This document shows positions 33,169 to 41,580 of a stretch of DNA of 64,000 nt, one piece after another. The translations under genes were made by a program, and so were the position numbers. The stretch comes from Planctomycetota bacterium (GTDB lineage: Bacteria; Planctomycetota; UBA1135; UBA2386): positions 124,001 to 188,000 of the forward strand of contig JADJPQ010000007.1 of NCBI GenBank assembly GCA_016713175.1. The letters are read 5' to 3'. The notes under the pieces are model-generated. The model was not told the DNA's origin and searched no databases. It saw only the letters and a list, made by a program, of their open reading frames with translations. The first letter of the stretch is position 1. The number at the start of each line of letters is the position of its first letter.

Positions 33169-34296
33169 TCAGGTCCCGAGGCGCGCCGTGATCGCGTTCG
33201 TCAGTTGGGCGAGGCCGAGCAGCGGGCCAGTCGGCGACAGCACCAGGGACTGGGCGGTGAAGTGCAGGCCGGCGAAGGCCGGATCGACAGGGATCGCCAG
33301 CAGGAACGTGCAGGCCCCGGCCGCATCCGTGGCCGTGGCGACCTGGTGCATCGCGTTGGCAAGGTCGACGCGGACGACACACGGACCGAACGATGCCGTC
33401 GTCGGCGGGCCGAGCGAGGCGATGAGGAACGCGGGTTGGCTTGGCGTGGCGCCGCTGACCGACCAGGTCTGGGTCTGGCCGAGCACCGGCATCGTCGCCG
33501 CGAGCAGCGGTGAGTTCGTGCCGCACCCGCCGCCGGCAGGCGTCGCCGTGGCCGACACCAACGCGTAGGTCCCGCCCGAGGCCCAACGCAGGCTGGCGCC
33601 CGGCGTGACGCAGACGACGCTCATGGTCGCCAACAGGTCGCAGGCGAAGGTCGCGGACTGCGGCGGGATGCCCAGGCTGGCAAGGCCGTTGGCGATCAAG
33701 TCGACGTGGACACTGCCGACCACCTGCATCGACGCGCCGACCGTCGTCGTCAACGCGGTGCTCGCCGACCCCGCCCCGCCCGCGACGACGGGCTGCACGG
33801 TGCCGACAGCGAACTCGGCGCGGAAGGCGCGGTATGGCGCCGAGTCGGTGATGGTCGCGAACCCATCCAGCACGACGCCCACCACCAGTTGCACGGGTGT
33901 GCCATGCGGCAGGCTCGACGACACGACCGTCATCGTGTCGCTGAACTGGGCTTGTGGTGCCTGGTCGAGGCGCAGGCCCACGCCTGAGCTGGCACAATTG
34001 GTGCCGTTGCCACTGCCGGTGACGCGCAGGATGCCGTAGTTCGAAGACACCGTGCACGTGCCCTGCGACACACAGCCGCCGACGGTGTGGGCGTTGCCGC
34101 CAGTGCTCACCAGCGGGCCCGGCACCTGCCATTGCCAGCCGGTGAAGACGTTGATCTCGGAGCCGACGCCGCTATGCGAGTTGTCGATGCGGAAGCTGTT
34201 GCGCAGGCCGTGGAACTGCGCGGTCGCATCGGCTGAGGTGATGACAACGAGACCCGCGAATGCGGTCGCGGACAGGAGGGATCGGACGTGGAGCAT
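33169..34296 (-). CDS. Secreted protein of unknown function with shared C-terminal module
   Basis: ATG 34296 gives 375 residues with a signal peptide ('MLHVRSLLSATAFAGLVVIT', cleavage near 'ADATAQ'). The frame is open far upstream, but that part is arginine-rich and not protein-like. The first 240 residues are Gly/Ser/Thr/Val-rich beta-sheet material ('HTVGGCVSQGTCTVSSNYG', 'FATITDSAPYRAFRAEFAVG'); the last 120 start with 'GGGCGTNSPLLAATMP' and resemble the terminal module of the other secreted proteins. It lies downstream of the O-antigen-ligase-like gene on the same strand, 167 bp away, and converges on the kelch-like gene. Function is unknown. Confidence 0.65.
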   Translation of the reverse strand: MLHVRSLLSATAFAGLVVITSADATAQFHGLRNSFRIDNSHSGVGSEINVFTGWQWQVPGPLVSTGGNAHTVGGCVSQGTCTVSSNYGILRVTGSGNGTNCASSGVGLRLDQAPQAQFSDTMTVVSSSLPHGTPVQLVVGVVLDGFATITDSAPYRAFRAEFAVGTVQPVVAGGAGSASTALTTTVGASMQVVGSVHVDLIANGLASLGIPPQSATFACDLLATMSVVCVTPGASLRWASGGTYALVSATATPAGGGCGTNSPLLAATMPVLGQTQTWSVSGATPSQPAFLIASLGPPTTASFGPCVVRVDLANAMHQVATATDAAGACTFLLAIPVDPAFAGLHFTAQSLVLSPTGPLLGLAQLTNAITARLGT

Positions 34297-34463
34297 GCCG
34301 TCGCCAGCGGCAAGGCCGCAGGAACCGCACACGCTGCGGGCGCTTTTTCCGGCGTGGCCGGGATCGCCGGCCGGTTGCCGACGCCGGTCGCCGCGCTGGC
34401 ACCACGCCGCCAGCTCCGTTGCTCGCCCAGGGGCGCGGGCGCACCCGCTGCGGCATGCGATCG

Positions 34464-36518
34464 TCAGTCCGCCGTACGCTCGAGCCAGGCGCGCCAGTTC
34501 GGGCGTTCGAGCAGCCGCGGCAGGTGTCCGGTCAGCAGCGGTCGCTGCCAGGGCGGGAACACCAGGTCCGCCGGCAGCGACGCGCCGAGCTGATCGGCGA
34601 TCGCCGGCTGCGCCAGGTCCAGCGCGTGCAATGCGGCCGCGATTCGCCAACGCGCGTCGCGGTGGCGCAACCCGGCGTCGCCGAAGGCCTGCAAGACGAT
34701 CGGCACCTGCGTTCGAGCGTGTCGCAAGGAGTCGGCATCGTCGCGCCCGAGCCATGGCACCAACGCGGCGAACTGCTGCTCGGCCCGCAACCGCGCCGCG
34801 CTGGGCGCATCGCCGTGGCGCTCCGCCAGCGTGGCCAGCGCCGAAAAGTGCTCCGGCAGCCGTTCCCGGAGTCGCGCGTGCGGGCGCTCCAGCAGCACCT
34901 TCGCGGCCGCCTCGGCGCGGCCGGTGCGGGCGCCGATCGTCGCCAGCAACAACCGCACTTCCGGATGCCCTGGGTCGATCTCGAGGGCGTGTCGACCCAG
35001 CCGCTCGGCAGTGGCCAGGTCGTTCTTCTGCGCGGCGATCTCGGCGAGCAGCAGCAGCAGCGTCGGATCATGCGGCGACAGCGCTGCCGCCCGCGCCGCG
35101 ACGAGTTGCGCGCCGTCGAGGTTGCGTTCACCGAGCAGGACCTGGGCCAGCAGTTGTCGATAGCGGAAATCGAACGGCGCCCATTCACTTGCCGAAACGA
35201 GCCCTTGCATCGCGGCGGCAGGAGCTTTGGTTCCCGGCGGATTCGTCGCCTGGAACTGCTGGAACGCCGCGAACGCGGTGTTGGCCAGCAGCGCCGGCAG
35301 CGACACCGCGAGGAGGATCAAGCCGACGATCCGCAGCAGCACCGGTCGCCGCCGGGTCGTTGTGCCTGGCGGTGCGGCGAGCAGCAGGGCGATCGCCACC
35401 GCCGGCGCATTGCCGAGCGGGGCCCGGACCAGCATGCCGGCGAGGAGCGCGACCAGCGGCGCCAGGTGTTGCCGTTCGGATCGCGGCGCGCGCAAGAGGT
35501 GCGCCAGCCCGATCAACAGCACGAGCAGCGCCGGCAGGCCGGTTTCGACCGCGATCTCGAGCCAGTCATTGTGCGCCGTTCGCGGCAACGCGGCAAACTG
35601 CCGGCCGAACGTGCTCAGTTCGATCTCTTCCTGCCGGCGGACCCGCGGATACTGGATCGGGAACTGCCCGAGCCCCTGGCCGAGGAATGGTTTCTCGGCG
35701 AGCAGATCGACGCAACCGCGCGCGATCTCGAGCCGGACTTGCAGCGTCGAAACCGAACGGGCCGGAGCCGGCGAAGCGGTGACCGGCGTTGGCGTCTCTG
35801 TGCTTGCCGGGCCGATGGCGAAGCCGCACGCGGCGCCGGCGGCGACGAGCGACAGCGCGGTGGCTCCGCCGCGGCGTGTGGTTGGCGGTGCCAGCAGCAG
35901 CCACAGGTGGCCGGCGCCGAGGATCAGCCACGCCGAACGCGAGCCGTTGACGGCCAGGTAGGTGGCGGCGGTGAACAGCGCCAGGGCCGCCAACGGCCGC
36001 CAGGACGTCGTCAGCGCCGAGACGCCGACCATCGCGATGCTGACGAGTTCGGCCGCGACGTTGAGGTTGCCGAGCGTCGACACCGGCTCGTGCGGCGTGC
36101 CGTAGCCCTGCAGTTCGGCGAGTCCGAAGCGCTGCAGCAGCCCGAAGGCCGCGACCAGCAGCAGCGTGGTCGCCAGCGGCCAGAGCCAGGTCGACCGATT
36201 GCCGATGGGCAACCGCAGCAGCAGGCCCAGTGCCAGGTACCAGAGAAGACGTTCCCCTGCCGCAAACCCGGCGAACACGTTCGCGCTTGCGGCGGTCGTG
36301 GCGCAGGCCAGGAACACGAAGCCCAGAAGCCAGTTCCAGGTGGTTGTGGCGGCAGTCAGCACCGGCCGCCACAGCAGCAGCGCGCCGAGCAGCAGCCACA
36401 ACAGGGAGCGGCGGACCTGTTCGAAGTCGAGCCAGAACGGCTGCAGCGGCAACGTCAGCGCCGGCAGCAGCAGCCACGGCAGGAATCGCGGCAGCGTGGC
36501 GGGGGCCGCCGCGGTCAT
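34464..36518 (-). CDS. O-antigen ligase/polymerase (Wzy/WaaL-like) membrane protein with C-terminal TPR
   Basis: ATG 36518 overlaps the ftsY stop as ATGA and gives 684 residues. About ten membrane segments occupy residues 10-420 (for example 'LLLPALTLPLQPFWL', 'LLWLLLGALLLWRPVL', 'LATTLLLVAAFGLLQRFG'). The periplasmic loop has the O-antigen-ligase pattern 'FLGQGLGQFPIQYP...RTAHNDWLEIAVETGLPALLVLL', with the His-Asn-Asp-x-Leu motif of the Wzy_C family. The C-terminal 250 residues are soluble and TPR-like ('AEIAAQKNDLATAERLGRHALEIDPGHPEVRLLLA'). Such proteins polymerise or transfer surface glycans. Coupling to ftsY is unexpected; it may simply reflect local gene packing. Confidence 0.85.
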   Translation of the reverse strand: MTAAAPATLPRFLPWLLLPALTLPLQPFWLDFEQVRRSLLWLLLGALLLWRPVLTAATTTWNWLLGFVFLACATTAASANVFAGFAAGERLLWYLALGLLLRLPIGNRSTWLWPLATTLLLVAAFGLLQRFGLAELQGYGTPHEPVSTLGNLNVAAELVSIAMVGVSALTTSWRPLAALALFTAATYLAVNGSRSAWLILGAGHLWLLLAPPTTRRGGATALSLVAAGAACGFAIGPASTETPTPVTASPAPARSVSTLQVRLEIARGCVDLLAEKPFLGQGLGQFPIQYPRVRRQEEIELSTFGRQFAALPRTAHNDWLEIAVETGLPALLVLLIGLAHLLRAPRSERQHLAPLVALLAGMLVRAPLGNAPAVAIALLLAAPPGTTTRRRPVLLRIVGLILLAVSLPALLANTAFAAFQQFQATNPPGTKAPAAAMQGLVSASEWAPFDFRYRQLLAQVLLGERNLDGAQLVAARAAALSPHDPTLLLLLAEIAAQKNDLATAERLGRHALEIDPGHPEVRLLLATIGARTGRAEAAAKVLLERPHARLRERLPEHFSALATLAERHGDAPSAARLRAEQQFAALVPWLGRDDADSLRHARTQVPIVLQAFGDAGLRHRDARWRIAAALHALDLAQPAIADQLGASLPADLVFPPWQRPLLTGHLPRLLERPNWRAWLERTAD

Positions 36519-37447
36519 GCCCGCGGCGCCGTCGACTTGTCGAACGTCAGGATCGCATCCACGTAGCCTTCGACGGCGAACGGTTCGAGGTCTTCCACGC
36601 CTTCGCCGACACCGAGGAACTTGACCGGCACCGGCAGCACTTCGCGGATGCCGAAGAACGCGCCGCCCTTGGCGGTGCCGTCCATCTTCGCCAGGATCAG
36701 GCCGGTCACCGGCGCCGACTGCGCGAACTCGCTGGCCTGGCGGATCGCGTTCTGTCCGGTCGTCGCATCGAGCACCAGCAGCGTCTCGTGCGGCGCGTCG
36801 GGCAACTGCTTCTTGACGACGCGGACGACCTTCTCCAGTTCGGCCATCAGGTTCTTCTGCGTGTGCAGCCGGCCGGCGGTGTCGAGCAGCAGATAGTCGA
36901 CCTTGCGCGCCACGGCTGCGGCCACCGCATCGAACGCGACGGCCGCCGGATCGGCGCCGGTCGGTTGCTTGACGATCGGGATGCCCAGGCGTTCCGCCCA
37001 TCGGGTCAGCTGCTCGACGGCCGCGGCCCGGAAGGTGTCACCGGCGCCGAGCAGCACCGACTTGCCCTGCTTCTTCAGATGCGCGGCCAGCTTGGCGATC
37101 GAGGTCGTCTTGCCCGAACCGTTGACGCCGACGATCAACACGACGGTGGGGCCCTGCGGCGCCGAGACCAGCGGCGCTTCGCTGCCGGCAAGGCGGTGCA
37201 GCAGCCGGCGGCGCAGGAACGCCGGCACTTCGGCGACCTCCTTGACCTCGCGCTTGCGGTACGACTCCTTCAGGTCCTCGACGATCCTGGTGCCGACCGG
37301 CCCGAGGTCACTGTTGTAGAGCACCTCCTCGAGTTCTTCGAGGAACGTCTCGTCCAGTTTGCGGCCGAAGGAGAACAGCCGGGACAGGCCGGCGGTCAGG
37401 ACGTCGCGCGTCTTCTTCAGCGCGCTGAGCAGTTTGCCGAACACCAT
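36515..37447 (-). CDS. ftsY: Signal recognition particle receptor FtsY
   Basis: ATG 37447 gives 310 residues: a short N-terminal domain (about 1-90, 'LDETFLEELEEVLYNSDLG') and the G domain with Walker A 'GVNGSGKTTSIAKLA' (107-121), 'GDTFRAAAVEQL', 'LLLDTAGRLHTQ', 'AKMDGTAKGGAFFGI' and 'FLGVGEGVEDLEPF'. It lacks the long acidic A domain of E. coli FtsY, as in many bacteria; the amphipathic N-terminal helix 'MVFGKLLSALKKTRDVLTAG' probably binds the membrane. FtsY docks ribosome-SRP complexes at the translocon with Ffh. It lies 20 bp downstream of nusB, and its stop overlaps the glycan-ligase-like gene. Confidence 0.97.
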   Translation of the reverse strand: MVFGKLLSALKKTRDVLTAGLSRLFSFGRKLDETFLEELEEVLYNSDLGPVGTRIVEDLKESYRKREVKEVAEVPAFLRRRLLHRLAGSEAPLVSAPQGPTVVLIVGVNGSGKTTSIAKLAAHLKKQGKSVLLGAGDTFRAAAVEQLTRWAERLGIPIVKQPTGADPAAVAFDAVAAAVARKVDYLLLDTAGRLHTQKNLMAELEKVVRVVKKQLPDAPHETLLVLDATTGQNAIRQASEFAQSAPVTGLILAKMDGTAKGGAFFGIREVLPVPVKFLGVGEGVEDLEPFAVEGYVDAILTFDKSTAPRA

Positions 37448-37467
37448 GGTCTCCCCCGGCGGTGGCG

Positions 37468-37950
37468 TCAGACCGACTGCGTGCCGGCCGCCGGTTGCGC
37501 GTCCGGTGTGGCGCGTTCCTTCTCGAGGTCGATGCGGACCCGATCGAGGATGCCGTTGATGAAGCCGCCGGAGTTGGCGGTGCTGAACTTCTTGCCCAGC
37601 TCGATCGCCTCGTTGATCGTGACTTTCGGCGGCACGTCGGCGCAGTGCATCAATTCGTACATCGCCATCCGCAGCACATTGCGGTCGACCACGGCCATCC
37701 GTTCGAGGTTCCAGTTGCGGGTCACCGACCGCAGCCGCAGGTCGATGACGTCGCGCTGCTGCAGCGTGCCCTGGACCAGCCGCTGCGCGAACGTCTTGAC
37801 CTCGTCGTCGGCGCCAGCTTCCTCGGCGACCATGGCCTCGATGCCAACGCCGAGTTCGTCCGCGTAGCGCTCGCCACGCAGGTCGAACTGGTAGAGCAGC
37901 TGGATCGCGATCTCGCGAGCGCGGGTGCGGCGACGCACGGGTGGGGTCAT
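37468..37950 (-). CDS. nusB: Transcription antitermination factor NusB
   Basis: ATG 37950 gives 160 residues. The open frame extends upstream into arginine-rich sequence and is not used. The helical NusB pattern is visible: 'RRRTRAREIAIQLLYQFDLRG', 'AQRLVQGTLQQRDVIDLRL', 'RMAVVDRNVLRMAMYELMH', 'PPKVTINEAIELGKKFST' and 'GFINGILDRVR'. NusB binds boxA RNA with NusE/S10 and supports antitermination at rRNA operons. The gene follows ribH by 59 bp and precedes ftsY by 20 bp, so ribH-nusB-ftsY probably form one transcript; ribH-nusB is a widely conserved pair. Confidence 0.96.
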   Translation of the reverse strand: MTPPVRRRTRAREIAIQLLYQFDLRGERYADELGVGIEAMVAEEAGADDEVKTFAQRLVQGTLQQRDVIDLRLRSVTRNWNLERMAVVDRNVLRMAMYELMHCADVPPKVTINEAIELGKKFSTANSGGFINGILDRVRIDLEKERATPDAQPAAGTQSV

Positions 37951-38009
37951 GTTCGAGAGCGTGGGCCCGGAAACGGGGAGGAAACAGCATACCGCCGGCG
38001 GCACTTTCC

Positions 38010-38513
38010 TCAACGGGGCAGGAACGGCGCCGGCCGGTCCCGCAGCTCGGCGACCTTGCCGCGCAGGTCGATCATCGCCAGGGCGGCGGTGGCGACGTCG
38101 GCGCCCTTGTTGCCATGCGCGCCACCGGCCCGCGCCACCGCCTGTTCCCACGTGTCGCAGGTCAGTACACCGAACAACACCGGCAGGCCGTGGTCCAGGT
38201 TGGCCCGCAGCAGGCCGTCGGTGGCAGCCGAACAGACGTGGTCGTAGTGGTCGGTGTCGCCGCGGACGACTGCGCCGAGCGCGACCACCGCATCGAAACG
38301 GCCGGTCCGGCACAGCCAGTCGGCGCACAGCGGCAGTTCGTATGCGCCCGGAACCCAGGTCACGATGACGTCGGCTTCGGCGACCCCGTGGGCGCGCAGC
38401 GCCGCCAGCGCGCCGTCCAGCAGCTTGCTGGTGATCTCGTCGTTGAAACGGGCCACCGCGATCGCGACGCGGCGGCCTTGGCCCTTGGGTTCACCCTGCA
38501 GCTCGGCGGTCAT
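38010..38513 (-). CDS. ribH: 6,7-dimethyl-8-ribityllumazine synthase
   Basis: The 167-residue protein carries lumazine synthase motifs: 'VAIAVARFNDEITSKLLDGAL', 'VTWVPGAYELPLCADWL', 'VALGAVVRGDTDHYDHVC' with the catalytic His, 'PVLFGVLTCDTWEQAVARAG' and 'HGNKGADVATAALAMIDL'. It joins the ribityl-aminopyrimidine and dihydroxybutanone phosphate in the penultimate step of riboflavin synthesis, in an icosahedral or pentameric assembly. It is the first gene of the ribH-nusB-ftsY group. No FMN riboswitch-like element is evident in the 31 bp between it and cheR, which lies upstream on the same strand. Confidence 0.97.
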   Translation of the reverse strand: MTAELQGEPKGQGRRVAIAVARFNDEITSKLLDGALAALRAHGVAEADVIVTWVPGAYELPLCADWLCRTGRFDAVVALGAVVRGDTDHYDHVCSAATDGLLRANLDHGLPVLFGVLTCDTWEQAVARAGGAHGNKGADVATAALAMIDLRGKVAELRDRPAPFLPR

Positions 38514-38544
38514 GCTGCCAGGGTAGCGTCCGGGGCGGTCGGCG

Positions 38545-39381
38545 TCAGCCGCGTGCCTTGACCGGCAGCGGCTTCTGGAAGATCGATGGCTTCAGGTAGG
38601 TGAACGGGTGCTTGATGTTCATCAGGCTTTCGGACTCACCGACCATCACGATGCCGCCGGGAGTCAGGATGTCGTGGACGTGCGACAGCACCCGTTCCTT
38701 GCTCGGCGCATCGAAGTAGATCATCACGTTGCGCAAGAACACGAAGTCGAACGTGCGGCCGCGCAGCGGTTCCATCAGGTTGTGGCGCGCGAACGTCTCG
38801 TGCCGTGCCAGTTCGCGGTCGAACTCGAACTGATCCTCGCCGAGCTTCTTGAAGTACTTCTTGACGATGTCGGGCGGTGTCTGCGCCAGCGCATAGGGTC
38901 GGTAGATGCCTTCCCTGGCCTCCTCGAGGATGCTGGCGTTCAGGTCGGTGCCCAGCACTTCGACCCGGATGCCGCCGAAGCCCCGGCCGAGCAGCTGGTC
39001 GAGCACGATCAGGATCGTGCCGGCCTCGGCGCCGCAGGAGGCGGCCGCGCTCCAGATGCGCAGGCCGTTGCGGCGGGTCTCCGGCTCCTTGGCGCGGTCC
39101 TGGGCCCACGCCTTGAACCAGTCCCAATGCCGCTGACAACGGAAGAAGTAGGTCTCGTTGGTGGTGACGCTGTCGATGAACTCCTGCACTTCGCCGGCGT
39201 TCTGCCGGTTCTGCAGGAACGTCAGGTAGGCGTCATAGCTTTGCTGCTTGCAGGCGCGCAACCGCCGCCGCAGCCGGTTGCTGAGCAGCGCGATCTTCTC
39301 CGGCGGATAGTGGATGCCGGTCAACGTGTAGATGTGGTCGTGGAAGCGTTGAAACTCCACGGCGGTCAGATCGCGTTCCAT
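38545..39381 (-). CDS. CheR-type protein-glutamate methyltransferase
   Basis: ATG 39381 gives 278 residues. The N-terminal CheR helical domain (about 1-75, 'FQRFHDHIYTLTGIHYPPEK', 'RLRRRLRACKQQSYDAYLTFL') precedes the SAM-binding domain with 'SVTTNETYFFR', 'IWSAAASCGAEAGTILIVLD', 'VLGTDLNASILEEAREGIY', 'FDFVFLRNVMIYFDAPSKERVL' and 'GGIVMVGESESL'. The residues of the SAM motif are close to those of chemotaxis methyltransferases. CheR methylates receptor glutamates; no receptor, CheB or CheA gene lies here, so the target is unknown. The gene stands beside a PP2C phosphatase and an HDOD gene on the same strand, a signalling neighbourhood interrupted by one small plus-strand gene. Confidence 0.92.
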   Translation of the reverse strand: MERDLTAVEFQRFHDHIYTLTGIHYPPEKIALLSNRLRRRLRACKQQSYDAYLTFLQNRQNAGEVQEFIDSVTTNETYFFRCQRHWDWFKAWAQDRAKEPETRRNGLRIWSAAASCGAEAGTILIVLDQLLGRGFGGIRVEVLGTDLNASILEEAREGIYRPYALAQTPPDIVKKYFKKLGEDQFEFDRELARHETFARHNLMEPLRGRTFDFVFLRNVMIYFDAPSKERVLSHVHDILTPGGIVMVGESESLMNIKHPFTYLKPSIFQKPLPVKARG

Positions 39382-39493
39382 GTCTCCCTCGCCCCGCTTA
39401 TCGACCGGAACGGGCAGCGCCTGGATGCGGGCGCGATCGGGGATTTCCCCGGCGGTCCCTTGCGGTGCGGTGGCCCCGGCGGAAGCTGCGCAC

Positions 39494-39877
39494 ATGTCGC
39501 TCGTCGGCGGGTTCTGGATCGCGTTCGTCCTGACGGTGGTGCTGTTGATCGTCTCGCTGGTGTCGGGGTTTGCCGGCCGCCGACGACTCCACCTGTGGAC
39601 CGGGCCGGCGACGATCGTCGGCCTGGCGGTGGCCGTGGTGCTGACCGAGCAATTGGTCAAGCGCTACACCTTCCCGGCGGAGATGACGGCGTTGCATCTG
39701 CCGATCGCGTTCGGTGCTGGTCTGCTGGCGGTGCCGGTCGTGGCGACCGGCGTGTGGACGTGGCGGGATCCGACGGCGCGAACCTGGCACCGCCTGGCGG
39801 TGTTCGTCTTCGTCGGCGCAACGCTGGCGGCGGCCGCTACCGGCCTGTGGATGTTCGCCCATGCGACGCCGCGGTGA
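39494..39877 (+). CDS. Four-helix membrane protein, unknown (DUF420-like topology)
   Basis: ATG 39494 gives 127 residues with four predicted membrane helices: 'GFWIAFVLTVVLLIVSLVSG', 'TIVGLAVAVVLTEQLV', 'LPIAFGAGLLAVPVVATGVW' and 'LAVFVFVGATLAAAATGLWMF'. The topology and size resemble small membrane proteins associated with heme-copper oxidases (DUF420-type), but no invariant residues can be claimed. It is transcribed opposite to cheR and the PP2C gene and lies alone between them. Confidence 0.7.
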   Translation: MSLVGGFWIAFVLTVVLLIVSLVSGFAGRRRLHLWTGPATIVGLAVAVVLTEQLVKRYTFPAEMTALHLPIAFGAGLLAVPVVATGVWTWRDPTARTWHRLAVFVFVGATLAAAATGLWMFAHATPR

Positions 39878-39883
39878 CCGGCG

Positions 39884-41566
39884 TCAGCGGACCTTGATCA
39901 CCGACAGCGACACGTCGTCGTCATAGCGTAGCCGGCCGGTGAAGCGCGCCAGTTCGGCCAGCGCCGCCTCCAGGATCTCGGCGGCGGAACGGTGGGCGTT
40001 CGCGGCCAGGATCCCTGCCAGTCGCTCGTCGCCGAACATGTCGAGTTCGCGATCGCAGGCCTCGCTGATGCCGTCGGTGTACAGGAACAGCACGTCGCCC
40101 GGGGCCAGCGTACGTTCCTCGGTGCCGTACTCGGCGTCCTCCATGAAGCCGAGCGGCGGTCCGTGCGACTCGATCGGTTCGATCTTGCCGGTGGCGGCGC
40201 GCCAGTGCAGCACCGGATTGTGGCCGGCGTTGCTCATCGTCAGCCGCCGGCTGCCCTGTTCGATGCGCAGCATCGCGGCGGTGATGAACATCCCGGTCGA
40301 GCCGACCTCGTTCTGCACTTCGTTGTTCAGCGACGCGGTCAGATCGGCGGGTTCCTCCCACGGCGCCTCGGCGCGGTAGGTCGACCGGAACGAACTCATC
40401 AGCAGCGCCGAGTTGATGCCGTGCCCGCTGGCGTCGGCGATCACCGCATGGACATCGCCGAGGTCGGAGGTCAGCACATCGAGGTAGTCACCGCCGATGT
40501 TCTGCGCGGCGACCGAGCGCCAGGCGAACTCGTAGTCGGTGGTGGCCGGCGCCTTGCTGGGCAGCAGCCGCTTCTGGATCGCCTCGGCGATCTGCAGTTC
40601 CTTCTCGATCGAGCGATTGCGCGCGGAGATCGCTTCCAGGCTCAGGCGGTGCAGCAGCGCCGCGCCGAGCTGGCCGAGGCTGTTCATGCGATCGAGATGG
40701 TCGTGCATGTTGCCCGTCTCCGGGGCAACGTTGAACAGCACGATGACACCGGCGTCGACGCCGTGGTAGCGCAGCGGCAACGCGACGATGTCACGCAGGA
40801 TGTCCGGCAGGTCGGCCGGGTCGAGACCGCCGAGCGTCGGATCCTCGACCCGCGCGACGTAGAACGCCGACCGGGCGAGCAGACACTGTGGCCACGCCGT
40901 GCCGCCCTGGCCCTTGAACGTCGCCAGCAGCGCGTCCGGGATGCCGAGGGTCTGGGTCAGCACCAGATCGGACTCGACATTGCCGACCTCGCGGAGCACG
41001 TACAGCGCGCCGGCGGTGGCCTGCAACATCGCGGTGGCGAGGCCCATCAACCGGGCCGTGACGGCCTCGTGGTCGCCCTCCTGGAACAGCACGATGCCCT
41101 CTTCGAGGGCCTGCAAGCTGGCGCAGTAATGTTCGGTGGCCTGGCGTGATTCCTCGTTCAGGGTCAGGTTGACCAGGGCGACGCCATAGTGGGCCAGCAT
41201 CGCGGTCAGCACGCGGTCCAGGATCTCGTCGGGTGCACGGTCGATCAACAGTCGACCCAGGGTGTGGTTGCGATAGGTGATCGAGTATGAGCGGATCCGA
41301 TCGTTGGCCCACGCTGCGGCATCGACCGTGTCGCCGGTCGGCCACGGGCAGCCGCTGCCGAGCACCACTTGCACGCGGAAGCGACCGGGGTCCTCGGCGG
41401 CCAGCAGCAGGGCGATGTCGGTGCCCGGGAACAAACGCACCAGCTTGCACACCAGTTCGCGGTCGAGGTCCTCGATCGACCGGCAGACGTGCAGGCCGGC
41501 GAGATCCACGGCTTCGTGCCAGTGGTCGATCTCCAGGTCTTCGTTGCGATCGGTCGCGGTGTCCAC
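39884..41566 (-). CDS. SpoIIE/RsbU-type PP2C serine phosphatase with GAF-like sensor domains
   Basis: GTG 41566 preceded by 'gacgagg' is the probable start (560 residues). Residues about 20-330 look like one or two GAF-like sensory domains ('LVRLFPGTDIALLLAAED', 'ATAGALYVLREVGNVES', 'DAGVIVLFNVAPETGN'). The linker helix 'ELQIAEAIQKRLLPSKAP' precedes the PP2C core, with 'IGGDYLDVLTSDLGDVHAVIADASGHGINSALLMS', 'RLTMSNAGHNPVLHW' and 'LAPGDVLFLYTDGISEACD', which carry the metal-binding aspartates. Such enzymes dephosphorylate anti-sigma-factor antagonists (RsbV/SpoIIAA type) in partner-switching systems. No antagonist gene lies nearby. It ends 7 bp from the small membrane gene (opposite strand) and follows the HDOD gene by 14 bp. 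Confidence 0.9.
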   Translation of the reverse strand: MDTATDRNEDLEIDHWHEAVDLAGLHVCRSIEDLDRELVCKLVRLFPGTDIALLLAAEDPGRFRVQVVLGSGCPWPTGDTVDAAAWANDRIRSYSITYRNHTLGRLLIDRAPDEILDRVLTAMLAHYGVALVNLTLNEESRQATEHYCASLQALEEGIVLFQEGDHEAVTARLMGLATAMLQATAGALYVLREVGNVESDLVLTQTLGIPDALLATFKGQGGTAWPQCLLARSAFYVARVEDPTLGGLDPADLPDILRDIVALPLRYHGVDAGVIVLFNVAPETGNMHDHLDRMNSLGQLGAALLHRLSLEAISARNRSIEKELQIAEAIQKRLLPSKAPATTDYEFAWRSVAAQNIGGDYLDVLTSDLGDVHAVIADASGHGINSALLMSSFRSTYRAEAPWEEPADLTASLNNEVQNEVGSTGMFITAAMLRIEQGSRRLTMSNAGHNPVLHWRAATGKIEPIESHGPPLGFMEDAEYGTEERTLAPGDVLFLYTDGISEACDRELDMFGDERLAGILAANAHRSAAEILEAALAELARFTGRLRYDDDVSLSVIKVR

Positions 41567-41580
41567 GATGGCGCGCCTCG

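Noticed and set aside
33029..33180. Short plus-strand frame 'MARLHKLPEWTFVVTPWIPG' after the kelch gene
   Set aside because: The first 50 residues look protein-like but the frame continues antisense through the next gene, with no ribosome site or stop of its own near. Not supportable.
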